Of a stretch of DNA of 64,000 nt, positions 57,501 through 64,000 are shown piece after piece. How positions within the stretch are numbered: position 1 is the stretch's first letter; the number at the start of each line of letters is the position of its first letter. Under the pieces are notes generated by a model that made no database searches, was not told the DNA's origin, and saw nothing but the letters and a program-made list of their open reading frames with translations. This stretch comes from Antedon bifida. Taxonomy: Eukaryota; Echinodermata; Crinoidea; Comatulida; Antedonidae. Made by a program: the position numbers and the translations under genes. The stretch lies in contig OY727100.1 in the NCBI GenBank assembly GCA_963402885.1, forward strand, positions 13,423,395-13,487,394. The letters are read 5' to 3'.

Positions 57501-58507
57501 CTCAACTATGCATTCAGAATTTACCCCTGGACATTCGAGTGTCTCCCTTACATTTAGTAATCATATCTAGACATTCATGCATCAACCCAACTACAGCATA
57601 CATTCAGAATTTATCCATAAACATTCAGGTGTCTCTCCTAGACATTCAGGCATTACTCCTAGACATTCAGGCATTACTCCTAGACATTCATGCCTCCTTC
57701 GGAGGCATTGAGGCATCAGCCCTAGATATGTATGCGTCTATGTATGCATTTAGGCGCCATCCCTATACATTCAAGTACTGAGGTAAAGCCAGGGTTAGGA
57801 TATTTACAAATAAATAGTTTACATACCTCTGACATGGCGATTTTTCCGTCGCCAGCATCATCGTAAGCTTCCATAAAACAAGATTTCATATCGCTCACCA
57901 TCTCGTCCGTAACATGCTGGAAGTTAATATTTTCAATAGTTATTTAAAATATCATCTTTATGTAAGTTATAACATAAAAGACACATAAAATCCACTCATG
58001 ACATTTTTGATTGAGTAGAAATATGTATTATTTAACGTACATCGATTAATCTAAGACATTTAACATTTAAATTAGAGTTTTACGATTACTTGTACGATTA
58101 CGAATAAACCTTGGTTCTAACTGACGCAACGTAAGTACTTATTTGCCCAATCTTGACGCGATGAGCATTCGAATTTTCACTGGTGATTGGTCAATTCACT
58201 TACATTGCGTGTCTTTTTTCCAGAAGTGCCCTTTTCAAAGAGCAGCAAAAGTTCTAGTAAAGGGACCTAACTCATGAATTTTTTGGACACTCCTACATAG
58301 CTAGCAGGCAAATTACTTTCATCTAATTGGCTAAGCCATTTTTTCTTCAGTAGTTCACACATGCACTTCCCCTTTTTTGTGAAAAAAGAACCCTCATGTA
58401 AAAATCCTGGCTACGGGCTTGACACACACTTACTCTGTCATCAGTCATTGTGCATAACAGATCCTTGAAAAACAAATCCAAACCATCTTCATCGATAAAT
58501 CCACTAT
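33461..58507 (-). CDS. SCGN: Secretagogin-like hexa-EF-hand calcium sensor, 10 exons seen, 5' end missing
   Basis: The exons are 58507-58434, 57916-57827, 46071-45985, 44601-44545, 43019-42939, 41762-41707, 39458-39401, 35673-35614, 34786-34718 and 33589-33461. All have GT/AG borders and continuous phase, giving 252 complete codons after a split Asp. The order of parts matches secretagogin: [12 protein letters not shown] after EF2, [12 protein letters not shown] after EF3, and [13 protein letters not shown] at the end. EF4 ([12 protein letters not shown]) and EF6 ([12 protein letters not shown]) have canonical loops. EF1, EF2, EF3 and EF5 deviate: EF1 position 12 is Gly, EF2 position 3 Ala, EF3 position 6 Lys and position 12 Gln, EF5 position 6 Asn. 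Vertebrate secretagogin is a cytosolic calcium sensor of neuroendocrine cells linked to secretion. A calbindin/calretinin relative is less likely given the CLG ending. The exon for the first helix (about 25 aa) was not found. Confidence 0.9.
34718..34786 (-). CDS. SCGN: SCGN exon, EF-hand 5 loop
   Basis: Twenty-three codons, [20 protein letters not shown]. Acceptor CTTTTGTAG, donor AAT|GTAAGT. With the previous exon the loop reads [12 protein letters not shown] and lacks the usual Gly at position 6. Confidence 0.9.
35230..35396. mobile_element. CTCTGTCTACACTATC fold-back MITE, copy 4
   Basis: TAAAGCTCT start, GATGTGCCCAAATATG-TAG centre, and TTGATAGTGTGCACAGAGCTT end. In a SCGN intron. Confidence 0.8.
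35614..35673 (-). CDS. SCGN: SCGN exon, EF-hand 5 entering helix
   Basis: Twenty codons, [20 protein letters not shown], between a GTTGCAG acceptor and AAG|GTAGGT. Matches the ERKRDFEKIFAYYD region of the family. Confidence 0.92.
37165..37386. repeat. Dispersed repeat ending in CTACGGGCTTG
   Basis: CAGAAGTGCTCTTTTCAAAC through CTACATAGCTAGCAGGCAAATTA to TCCTGACTACGGGCTTG matches 58218-58422. The CTACGGGC end resembles the right end of the 12910-13383 element, suggesting related terminal repeats. Confidence 0.75.
37303..38626. repeat. Direct duplication with internal deletion
   Basis: Unit A runs from GTAGTTCACCC at about 37303 to 38271. Unit B (38272-38626) begins with the same CAGTTCACAC-TTTTTTGCGAAAAAAG. 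It follows A closely to ATTATG, skips what corresponds to 37387-38009, then copies 38010-38271 (GGAGCTTTATGACATTATTTT onward) almost exactly. Both lie in a SCGN intron. Confidence 0.85.
39401..39458 (-). CDS. SCGN: SCGN exon, linker after EF-hand 4
   Basis: Encodes the split Arg and [19 protein letters not shown]. Acceptor CTTTTTACAG, donor AAG|GTAACC. Corresponds to the RILALQENFLLQF region. Confidence 0.88.
40999..41098 (+). repeat. GTCGGTCGG interspersed element, copy 4
   Basis: GCGTGCAACGCGACTCTGCAGCTC, then GTCGGTCGGTTGGTCGGTAAACAC, then CTGCAGCCATGTATATGGCC. In a SCGN intron. Confidence 0.82.
41201..41266. repeat. Long hairpin with 23-bp arms
   Basis: AATTTGAT-CGCAATGCGATGCAC pairs with GTGCATCGCATTGCG-ATCAAATT, with one 3-base bulge and a short TA-rich loop. 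It creates mirror open frames on both strands. Probably a small fold-back element remnant. Confidence 0.8.
41707..41762 (-). CDS. SCGN: SCGN exon, EF-hand 4 loop
   Basis: [18 protein letters not shown] plus two bases; canonical loop. Acceptor TTTTCAG, donor AG|GTAGGT. Confidence 0.93.
42021..42163. mobile_element. CAGTGGCGTAAC terminal-inverted-repeat element, 143 bp
   Basis: Starts CAGTGGCGTAACG and ends CGTTACGCCACTG, an exact 13-bp inverted pair. The interior is GC-richer than its flanks and non-coding. CAGTGGCGTAAC ends are familiar from non-autonomous DNA transposons. Confidence 0.85.
42939..43019 (-). CDS. SCGN: SCGN exon, EF-hand 3 to 4 helices
   Basis: Twenty-seven codons, [20 protein letters not shown] then REYTQGM. 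Acceptor ATTTCAG, donor ATG|GTAAGT. Confidence 0.93.
43629..43636 (+). promoter_or_regulatory. TATA box candidate
   Basis: TATAAATA in a CpG-containing stretch, 110 bases before the ATG of a candidate plus-strand first exon. Position fits a start site near 43660. Confidence 0.4.
43746..43845 (+). CDS. Candidate plus-strand first exon in a SCGN intron
   Basis: ATG at 43746 opens 33 codons ([20 protein letters not shown] ... MAPIINEN) plus one base. The donor is G|GTATGT. A second in-frame ATG at 43821 has good context (AAAAATGGC). Without splicing the frame ends six codons later. No downstream exon was found and the protein is unrecognised. Confidence 0.33.
44250..44520 (-). mobile_element. 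Non-LTR retrotransposon 3' fragment
   Basis: The minus strand encodes [20 protein letters not shown] and, after a one-base frameshift, [14 protein letters not shown]. That is the usual end of LINE ORF2 (APRLWNALP...LR). It is followed by a hairpin, AGGCGCTCT-GTTCTTTTT-AGAGCGCC (about 44253-44280). It ends about 25 bases from the donor of SCGN exon 44545-44601. Confidence 0.7.
44545..44601 (-). CDS. SCGN: SCGN exon, EF-hand 3 loop
   Basis: Nineteen codons, [19 protein letters not shown], between TTATGTTATAG and GAG|GTAAAT. It matches the IWRKYDADSSGFISAAEL region in position. The loop has Lys at position 6 and Gln at position 12, so it probably does not bind calcium. Confidence 0.9.
45985..46071 (-). 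CDS. SCGN: SCGN exon, EF-hand 2 to 3 linker
   Basis: Twenty-nine codons, [20 protein letters not shown] then LVSSVDLMR. Acceptor CTTTCAG, donor AGG|GTGAGT. The [12 protein letters not shown] block is the best family signature. Confidence 0.95.
46386..47371 (+). mobile_element. 5'-truncated CR1/Rex-like non-LTR retrotransposon
   Basis: Reverse transcriptase palm onward: [13 protein letters not shown], the catalytic YADD in [13 protein letters not shown], then [20 protein letters not shown] and [14 protein letters not shown]. The frame shifts near 46880 and continues to a TAA at 47186-47188. The 3' end carries CTTGAAT units in tandem (about 47341-47370), typical of simple-repeat 3' termini of such elements. 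The 5' half is absent. It is inserted antisense in the 11.8-kb SCGN intron. Confidence 0.85.
47661..47760 (+). mobile_element. tRNA-like SINE head
   Basis: TTATGGCTTCTGGATAATG resembles an A box and TTTAGGGTTCCATCCTGACC a B box at tRNA spacing. It differs from the other two tRNA-like heads here. Confidence 0.4.
48187..48478 (-). mobile_element. Non-LTR retrotransposon C-terminal fragment
   Basis: Minus-strand frames read [20 protein letters not shown], then after a frameshift [20 protein letters not shown] and FKSLLKTFS with a stop at 48187. The RLWNNLP...LR...FKS-LKT order is the characteristic LINE ORF2 end. Confidence 0.8.
49400..49690 (+). mobile_element. Probable LINE 3' end
   Basis: CTTTCAAGAGTCACCTTC...AAAACACGCCTTTTTG resembles an F-K-S-x-L-K-T-x-L-F tail in pieces. 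It is followed by GCGCTTTGGGACAATCTGC, ATGCTATAAATTTGACAACATTA and AACATTAAC repeats, a common LINE 3' UTR pattern in invertebrates. Coding frames are decayed. Confidence 0.4.
49881..50030. mobile_element. CTCTGTCTACACTATC fold-back MITE, copy 5
   Basis: TAAAGCTCTGTCTACACTATC at the left and GTAGACAGAGCTTA at the right. The best-preserved ends of the family; TAA/TTA borders may be the target site. Confidence 0.88.
50705..52290. mobile_element. Composite repeat bounded by GTGATCATTTT palindromes
   Basis: The left border is a hairpin (TAGGTGATCATTT / AAATGATCACCTA, 50705-50736). The right border repeats ATGATCACCTATAATTCGTCA and then a second palindrome, AATTCGTCA-AAG-TGACGAATT (52253-52273). 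Inside, two diverged units follow one another (about 51480-51725 and 51840-52075). Each has GACGT(C/T)A...ATATGGCCA or AAATGGCCA, ATTAATTATCTTT, and a GTAATTTCACCT end. No protein-coding frame. Probably a non-autonomous DNA transposon. Confidence 0.55.
52979..53142. mobile_element. CTCTGTCTACACTATC fold-back MITE, copy 6
   Basis: AAGCTCTGTTTACACTATCAAAC at the left and GTTTGATAGTGTAGACAGAGCTT at the right form a nearly perfect inverted pair. Confidence 0.88.
53471..53640 (-). repeat. GTCGGTCGG interspersed element, copy 5, with expanded core
   Basis: Reverse orientation: CAAGGCCAAATACATGGCTGCAG to TAGTCGCGTTCGCACGCGAC. The core holds three tandem 20-bp units CCGCCCAACCGACCGACATG, absent from the other copies. 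Confidence 0.85.
53668..54100. mobile_element. ACGCAACGCAAG fold-back element remnants
   Basis: GTTCCCACTTGGACGCAACGCAAGG at about 53670 with CGCTTGTGATTGGTCGAC, and a second decayed copy with AACTAATCACAAGCG near 54018. Confidence 0.55.
55520..56030. repeat. Tandem repeat, six or seven units of about 80-88 bp
   Basis: CTCATCGTGGGTGTGGTCTGTTCATCAGTAAACATT recurs near 55583, 55671, 55753, 55833, 55917 and 55995, with ATGTATA-GCCAATC-ATTA-A-TA-T spacers. A decayed unit lies near 55525. Non-coding, in the long SCGN intron. Confidence 0.85.
57060..57777. repeat. Minisatellite of about 20-bp units beside a SCGN splice site
   Basis: Many imperfect units of the form CCTAGACATTCRNGYRTYWCY, with perfect local runs of CCTACACATTCGCGTGTTTCC (57243 onward) and CCTAGACATTCAGGCATTACT (57637 onward). 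Larger blocks also repeat (AACTATACATTCAGAATT). Because units are near 21 bp, frames stay open on both strands (57162-57500, 57238-57570) and give PTHSRVS-like repeats; these are not taken as genes. The array ends about 50 bp from the donor of SCGN exon 57827-57916. Confidence 0.9.
57827..57916 (-). CDS. SCGN: SCGN exon, EF-hand 2
   Basis: Thirty codons, [20 protein letters not shown] then [10 protein letters not shown]. Acceptor ...AACTTCCAG, donor GAG|GTATGT. The loop has Ala at position 3. Confidence 0.93.
58108..58212. mobile_element. ACGCAACGCAAG fold-back element, decayed
   Basis: TTGGTTCTAACTGACGCAACGTAAG at the left, and GTGATTGGTCAATTCACTTACATTGCG at the right. Confidence 0.6.
58218..58422. 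repeat. Dispersed repeat ending in CTACGGGCTTG, second copy
   Basis: Matches 37165-37370 over most of its length (GAAGTGCCCTTTTCAAA, CTACATAGCTAGCAGGCAAATTA, TTTTTTCTTCAGTAGTTCAC). It stops about 12 bases from the donor of the SCGN exon 58434-58507. Confidence 0.8.
58434..58507 (-). CDS. SCGN: SCGN first visible exon, EF-hand 1 second half
   Basis: Two bases complete an Asp codon, then [20 protein letters not shown] and TDDR. Acceptor TTTCCCTAG, donor AGA|GTAAGT. The exon must be preceded by one carrying the first helix and the start codon. Confidence 0.92.
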
Positions 58508-60548
58508 CTAGGGAAATAATGTAAAATTATTTAGCATAAAATGTTCTTGACAATGTTAAAAGTCAGAATCAATCATGGCTACAGGGTTGACATATTGTTT
58601 CGGAGTATACCTTAATGTATCTGTTTTTTTAGCATATACATTTTAATGTTTTCAATCATCACTACAATCCTATTTTTATTATTATTATTATTTTCTTTTT
58701 ATTTTGTCTTATTTAAGAAAATGCTTTTTAAATAAAGAAAATGTACTGTTAAAACTTGACAAACGACATTTTCCAATGCTTTTTTGCTAAACAGAGTTTA
58801 AAATGAGGGACTTAGACACACCCCTCACCATTGCGAGAAAACGCAGTACAACATCAACAAGCGACAATTTGACTTTGTTTTATGTGATAGGATTACTGAG
58901 CACAAGGTGTTTGTTGTTTTTTTATTAAAATTGAAAGAAAAAAACACAAAAAAGAGACAATTTTTGAATTTGTTATTACAGTAATGAAAATATAAATAAA
59001 AGCTATATCATACTAGCGACATTTATTAAATAGAGGAGATTGAAAATGAAGAACTCATACACCGTGTAACTAACTTTAAACAAGTTCCTGTACATGGATT
59101 AATACGATCACGAGAAAAAGCAATTACAACATCAACAACAAACGTACTCATGGGAGCTTTCTTATTTAAAGCTGGAGGCTTCAAGTAATGACTATTGTTA
59201 ATCCATTCACAAGGATATTATAATATTATTATTATTCACAAGTCCATTTACAGTGAGGCATACGATCTGCTGATGTTTGTATCGATTGTATTGTCTCCAT
59301 TATCATATATTTTTTACACGGTTACACAGTAACACCTGGCAACGAATCTTGATATCATTCGAGTGTGACAAATATGAAAATGACACTTTATATTGACATG
59401 TTTGTGCTCTGTTTCGAATCCTTGGTTTATGATAATTTATATATTAATACATTTTAAAATGAAGCCTATCTAATCGAATGGCTAGCACTTTTCCGTACAT
59501 ATTTCCGATTATCAAAGAACATATTATTCTGACATTACATTATATTTCACTATTATCATTCTGATAGATTCAATTAATGATATTATTTGTTGCTGGATTA
59601 CTACTACACAATTGAAGTAAAAGCTTTCTTCGTAAATCTATCCGTTTGAAATGCAACGTCGTATCCCTGCAGACATTATTTATCACGTTGTAATTACAAC
59701 GGTGTTGTATGTTTGATAGTTTGCCATTAGCAACAGCGACAGTATAAATGAACAGTATGATGCGTAACCGGTTCCCTATTAGGATGTTTTTGATAGTGTA
59801 TTATTTATTCAATTTATACTGATGAAAACCATAGCAAAACACTGTAAACGACATTTACTTAAAATAAAATTAAGTTATTCAGAAAAAGCTTGTGATTTTA
59901 ATGTGTTTAGTAATTCTTTATGAACGTTATTAATTGACACTTATGCTCTGATGTGTTTTATTTTAACTATTAGGCCTACACATAAGATAATAATGTACAC
60001 TTCATTGGAAGTTGGTGCATTTATTTCAATATATATGACCATTAAAATCATTCATACGAATGAATTTATAAATATTTCCACATTCAAGTAATATTTGCGA
60101 ATATAATATTATCATTCTGCATCACAGTACACCGTATTTAACGTTCGTTTTGTTTTCTATGTGGTGAAATAAATGATAATATATGACAATTATAATAAAA
60201 CTGTTATTTTGGTGTTTTTGATTTACGCCTACTCTATAGCATATAGTCAACATTTCGACTGCTCATTTGCGACAGACTTTACTGTACATGTTAACACTTC
60301 GTTATAGTTAATTTATATTCAGTTCAAGATTTTGAAAGCATGTTTCTGCAATTAATTATATTAATGTACTGATAACTAGGCAAAATTATCTAAGCAAATC
60401 ATCAAATAAAAGGATAATTTCCAATAAAACCTTTAATATATACGTAAGTTTGAATATCTAATGTAAATTAGTCTCTGCTGATGATGTTAATGATGCATAC
60501 ATGCTTATAAATTACAATTTATTGCAACATTAAACTAGTGAATACAAA

Positions 60549-60678
60549 TTACACTATCAAACTAGTTCGACAAAAAAGGTGTGATGTGCCCAAATGTGGT
60601 AGTGATATGACATCATCATGTCCATAATGGGCACATCCCATTTTGTCACATCAAGTTTGATAGTGTTGACAGAGCTTT
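60549..60678. mobile_element. CTCTGTCTACACTATC fold-back MITE, copy 7
   Basis: ACACTATCAAACTAGTTCGAC at the left, GTGATGTGCCCAAATGTGGTAG in the middle, and AGTTTGATAGTGTTGACAGAGCTTT at the right. Confidence 0.82.
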
Positions 60679-61068
60679 AGGAAGCAGTTATAACGGTTAG
60701 GTTAACGGTTAATCCTGAATAAATACGACCATCTCATCTGCAAATACTAGCGTAATATCAGAAATGGTAAAGTACAAGTGAATGAAGCTAGCAGATATAG
60801 CATAACGTCCGTATAGTTTTGATGACGCGTGATATATAATCAAATTAGAACGCTTCTCTTGAATAACAAAAAAACTAACATGGACTGCAGCAATTGTCGC
60901 TTACAATGAATTATTTCACCCGCAGAGAATGAAAGCCGTACATCTGCCTAGGTCGTCTTAGGCCAATGTTTTGTAGCCAAACAATGAACTTTCGGATCTA
61001 TAAAAAGCAATAAAGCATGACGGTATGTTAAATTGCTTCGCAGAATATGGATAGCTACGCAGAAATAA

Positions 61069-61170
61069 TGCTTGGTTCGAGACACAACATAATGACGTAA
61101 AAGCAACAGAAATTATTTCACCAATCACAATCGATGGATTATTCGAACTATACGCAAATTACACTTACGC
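61069..61170. mobile_element. ACGCAACGCAAG fold-back element remnant
   Basis: GCTTGGTTCGAGACACAAC at the left and CACCAATCACAATCGATGGATTATTCGAA in the middle are family words; the right end is lost. Confidence 0.45.
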
Positions 61171-62104
61171 AGTTTGAAAATGCGCAAAAAGAAATGTACC
61201 TTTTTCAATTACAATAACATATTCATTTATTATTAGGCATTAGAAATTGTCTATCCGGTTAGTTTTAAACATATTATAATATTTATAGAAGGAAAGTAAC
61301 AGAGAAGGGGCAATCGATTAGTTTATCTATTTCAATTTCCACATACAGAGTGGCCTTAAGCCACCACTTAATCAAATCGAATGCGCGGCAGCATGCTTAG
61401 TTATCCTAAGCATACTTAACAATACCGGGTAATTTTATTTGAACAAGTATAGTTTGTTTTAATTGATATAGTTCACTAAACGTTCATTAACCAAGAGGTA
61501 AGTATTAGTAGTTGTTAACTAAAAGCAACACAAAATCGTTTAAAAAAAAAAAATTTCTACGAATTATTGTAGGGTCAAGTATGATATATAACATTTTTGC
61601 AAAACATGTGATCTGCTGTGAAACATAATAATTCTTAATGTTCATTATTACTTTGCATTTAGTATAAGTTAAACTAAAATCCTAGACCTACAGTAATGCA
61701 GTTTTAGTTACCACTATTTACTAGTTTGCCTATTGGTTTGTGAAATCAAATCTGTTCCAATTGTTATATGTTACTTGTTTCCTAGGGAATTTTTTTCCAC
61801 CATTTGGGTTTCTTTCCAATTTAACATTCTTTATTTTGATATGTTATTTTAATGGGAATAAAAAGGTTCTGGTTAAACAATGATATGATTTTCCTAATGT
61901 ACATTTCAAAAATTAATTTTGTTATAATTCGTAATCTTATTTTTAGGAAGCATCTGTATATAAATTTACGTAAGGGCAAAATTCGGTAAATCGCGCGTTA
62001 TTTTTAGAATGTTTACTCGATGGTATATAAAGTTGGTTCGTACTTTCGGTACTGATTTCAACCACCTGAGTTCGATAATTAGTTATTGACAATTAAAACG
62101 AATT

Positions 62105-62855
62105 TAGGTTCAACAATTTGCCCCAAATAGAGGTGTTTTCCGATCATGGTATAGGTCTACACTGTCTAATAGATCCATCTTGAAAAATACCCGCACACAA
62201 TAATACGAGGATGCTTCGCATTTTCCTATCTTCTCCTACGATAATTGTTTTTAATGGCTGAAAACCGGTTGAACAGCTCGAGTACAGCATCATAATGTTG
62301 AAGACAGGCCGATTTTCTTTAAAAAATACTATTTTGATAGATTTCATATACGTTTATACAAATGTATTGATTTGCGATGAATGGAACATTCCAAATTATT
62401 TGGTTTAACCATTGATGTACAACTCCATGGTTTAACACAAGTAGGTAAATTTATGGGCCCTTAGAGAATAAACTTAAAGCATTTTGCAATACTACTATAC
62501 AATACTGTAAATACCTATTAACCACTGTGTGTGTTGGTACTGTTAGATATAATATAAACATATATACAAATATACTGGGAGGCCCTACTGTTAGATTATA
62601 AACACATAATATACAAATAAACTGTCTTACTGACAGTTGCTTCTCAACGTTTGTATTAATTAATAATTAAAAAAAATATAAACGTGGTACTGGTGTATCG
62701 TCACATGTACTTTACTATTTCAATCGACTATGACAGTGACAGTTTTAACAATGTATTAAATCGAAAATGTTTTACTGTATTTAGTGGTATATTATTTATA
62801 GGCCTATAAAACATGAAACAATATTTCGTTGCTGAGTGGATAAAGAATATATTTA
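62105..62855. repeat. Dispersed repeat of about 700 bp, copy 2
   Basis: Starts TTCAACAATTTGCCCCAAATAG and ends GATAAAGAATATATTTATG; collinear with 25249-25935. It has some private indels, including GAAGACAGGCCGATTTTC near 62300. Confidence 0.85.
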
Positions 62856-64000
62856 TGAATGGTTCCTTTTTTTATCTTCCCTCAACCTTAAAGCAATAGT
62901 TCACGTGCCAGCAATTAAATTTAAAAAAAACAACAACATTTTAAAGTTAATCAATTAATTTTGAATTATTATTTTCAAAATCTGTTGAATAACCGGCCTT
63001 GATGTGAATAATTATGTTTTTCTATACTATGTAGAATGGTTTATGTTTATGATGAATAGATCCATTTAAAATGAATTTTGACAAGTACATTGTCCGTATC
63101 ATGATAGTGTATGATAAATGAACAGATCATGACATAACATAAGATCAACATAACTTCACATGAACTTTAATCGGATTATTTTGAGAATAAATCGATCATA
63201 ATCGCTGCCGGCTACATACGGTACACATGCAGGAAAATCCTCGTGAGTAGATAGTCATTTTCTTAATAATTGCAGTGATCGTACCAAATTGATAGATAGA
63301 TAAAAGTACCATTTGGACAAAAAATATTCACGTTACGTGGCTAAAGAGAGAAGTGCAACAAGAGGCAGAAAATGGAAAAAATAGAAGAATTACAATTAAG
63401 AAAAACAAATGTTCACGTGGGTTAAAAACAAAAAGATACCAGAATAACTCAATTCCTTACTGAGTTAGCATTATAAACTCTACTGAATTGTAATTGTGCA
63501 CAATCTTTATTTAACCATTTATTCTTTTATTTTATTATTTTACGGAACTGATTAACTTTATTAAAACTACAAAATAACCTATTCAAAGTCTGATTTAATA
63601 ATCTTCATTTTTCATATTTTGATATTTAAGCACAATCAAGCAAACCTAACATCAATCGATGTAATTAATTCAAAGCTAACGTTTTTGAACATCAAAGCAG
63701 GGCAAATTACCCTCATTCAAGGGAGACATTGTTTTTAATGTACCGTAAATCCATACAATGTTATCAATACTGTATAACATTTATTTAGTTTATTGATTAA
63801 TGTAAATTTGATTCATTGTCAACATTTATAATTTACATGACAAAAGAGATCGATACTGTATTTAAGTTTAATGCGAGAATTATTCAAATTTTTTCTAAAA
63901 CATTATTGAATCCTAAATAAGTATTGATAGTACCAGGGAAGAGTTAAATTAACATAACTCTTCCCTGGTAGTATCCTTGCATATAATTTGCCTTCATTTC

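Larger units (their letters stand above)
58508..64000. other. Upstream SCGN intron or 5' flank
   Basis: I searched for an exon encoding the first EF-hand helix in the right phase and saw none. The stretch contains one fold-back MITE (60549-60678), one fold-back remnant (61069-61170), a dispersed repeat (62105-62855) and otherwise AT-rich DNA. A TATATAAAG lies at about 62021 with no exon behind it. Confidence 0.55.

Noticed and set aside
57162..57570. Open frames of about 110 residues on both strands with PTHSRVS- or ETRECVG-like repeats
   Set aside because: They exist only because the minisatellite unit is close to a multiple of three; no start context, splice signals or family match.
1..64000. 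CRISPR arrays, bacterial operons or a phage-type defence system
   Set aside because: The window is eukaryotic; the repeats lack regular unique spacers and no such proteins are present.

Overview
This is AT-rich invertebrate animal DNA. The genes are split by phase-consistent GT/AG introns and sit among many dispersed repeats. The gene content, the abundance of TAGGCCTA-type words and the tRNA-derived SINEs suggest a marine deuterostome such as an echinoderm. That placement is an inference; the sequence does not fix the species.

Three conserved genes can be reconstructed exon by exon. (1) ANKUB1-like, minus strand, 15209-19490, five coding exons, 445 aa: a ubiquitin-like fold, ankyrin repeats and a charged coiled-coil tail. 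(2) NDUFV2, plus strand, 20191-29203, seven coding exons, 245 aa: the 24 kDa iron-sulfur subunit of mitochondrial complex I, with all four cluster cysteines. (3) A secretagogin-like six-EF-hand calcium sensor (SCGN), minus strand, 33461-58507, ten coding exons seen. The N-terminal exon was not found and probably lies beyond the right edge. ANKUB1 and NDUFV2 are head to head, about 700 bp between start codons. A near-identical copy of the NDUFV2 promoter and first exon lies inside an ANKUB1 intron at about 17.89-18.08 kb. It keeps the start codon, frame and splice donor, so it could act as an alternative NDUFV2 first exon.

Less certain genes: a two-exon minus-strand gene at 7091-7669 encoding about 74 aa that begins with an RRKQ motif; two possible terminal exons on the minus strand (10947-11049 and 14251-14340); and a possible plus-strand first exon with a TATA box inside a SCGN intron (43629-43845).

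Mobile DNA is plentiful. NDUFV2 intron 2 holds a GC-rich, internally deleted Ty3/gypsy-type retroelement whose downstream part carries two broken copies of a TatD-like nuclease reading frame. Pieces of non-LTR retrotransposons lie in SCGN introns (44.25-44.52, 46.38-47.37, 48.19-48.48 and probably 49.4-49.7 kb). There are at least three families of short fold-back elements, SINEs around ANKUB1, a 474-bp element with a 7-bp target duplication, and several tandem arrays, the most striking being a minisatellite about 50 bp from a SCGN splice site.

Region by region: 1-7090 mostly repeats and AT-rich DNA; 7.1-7.7 kb small gene; 7.7-15.2 kb repeats with two candidate exons; 15.2-19.5 kb ANKUB1; 19.5-20.2 kb shared promoter region; 20.2-29.2 kb NDUFV2; 29.2-33.4 kb intergenic with repeats; 33.4-58.5 kb SCGN; 58.5-64 kb intergenic or SCGN 5' intron.
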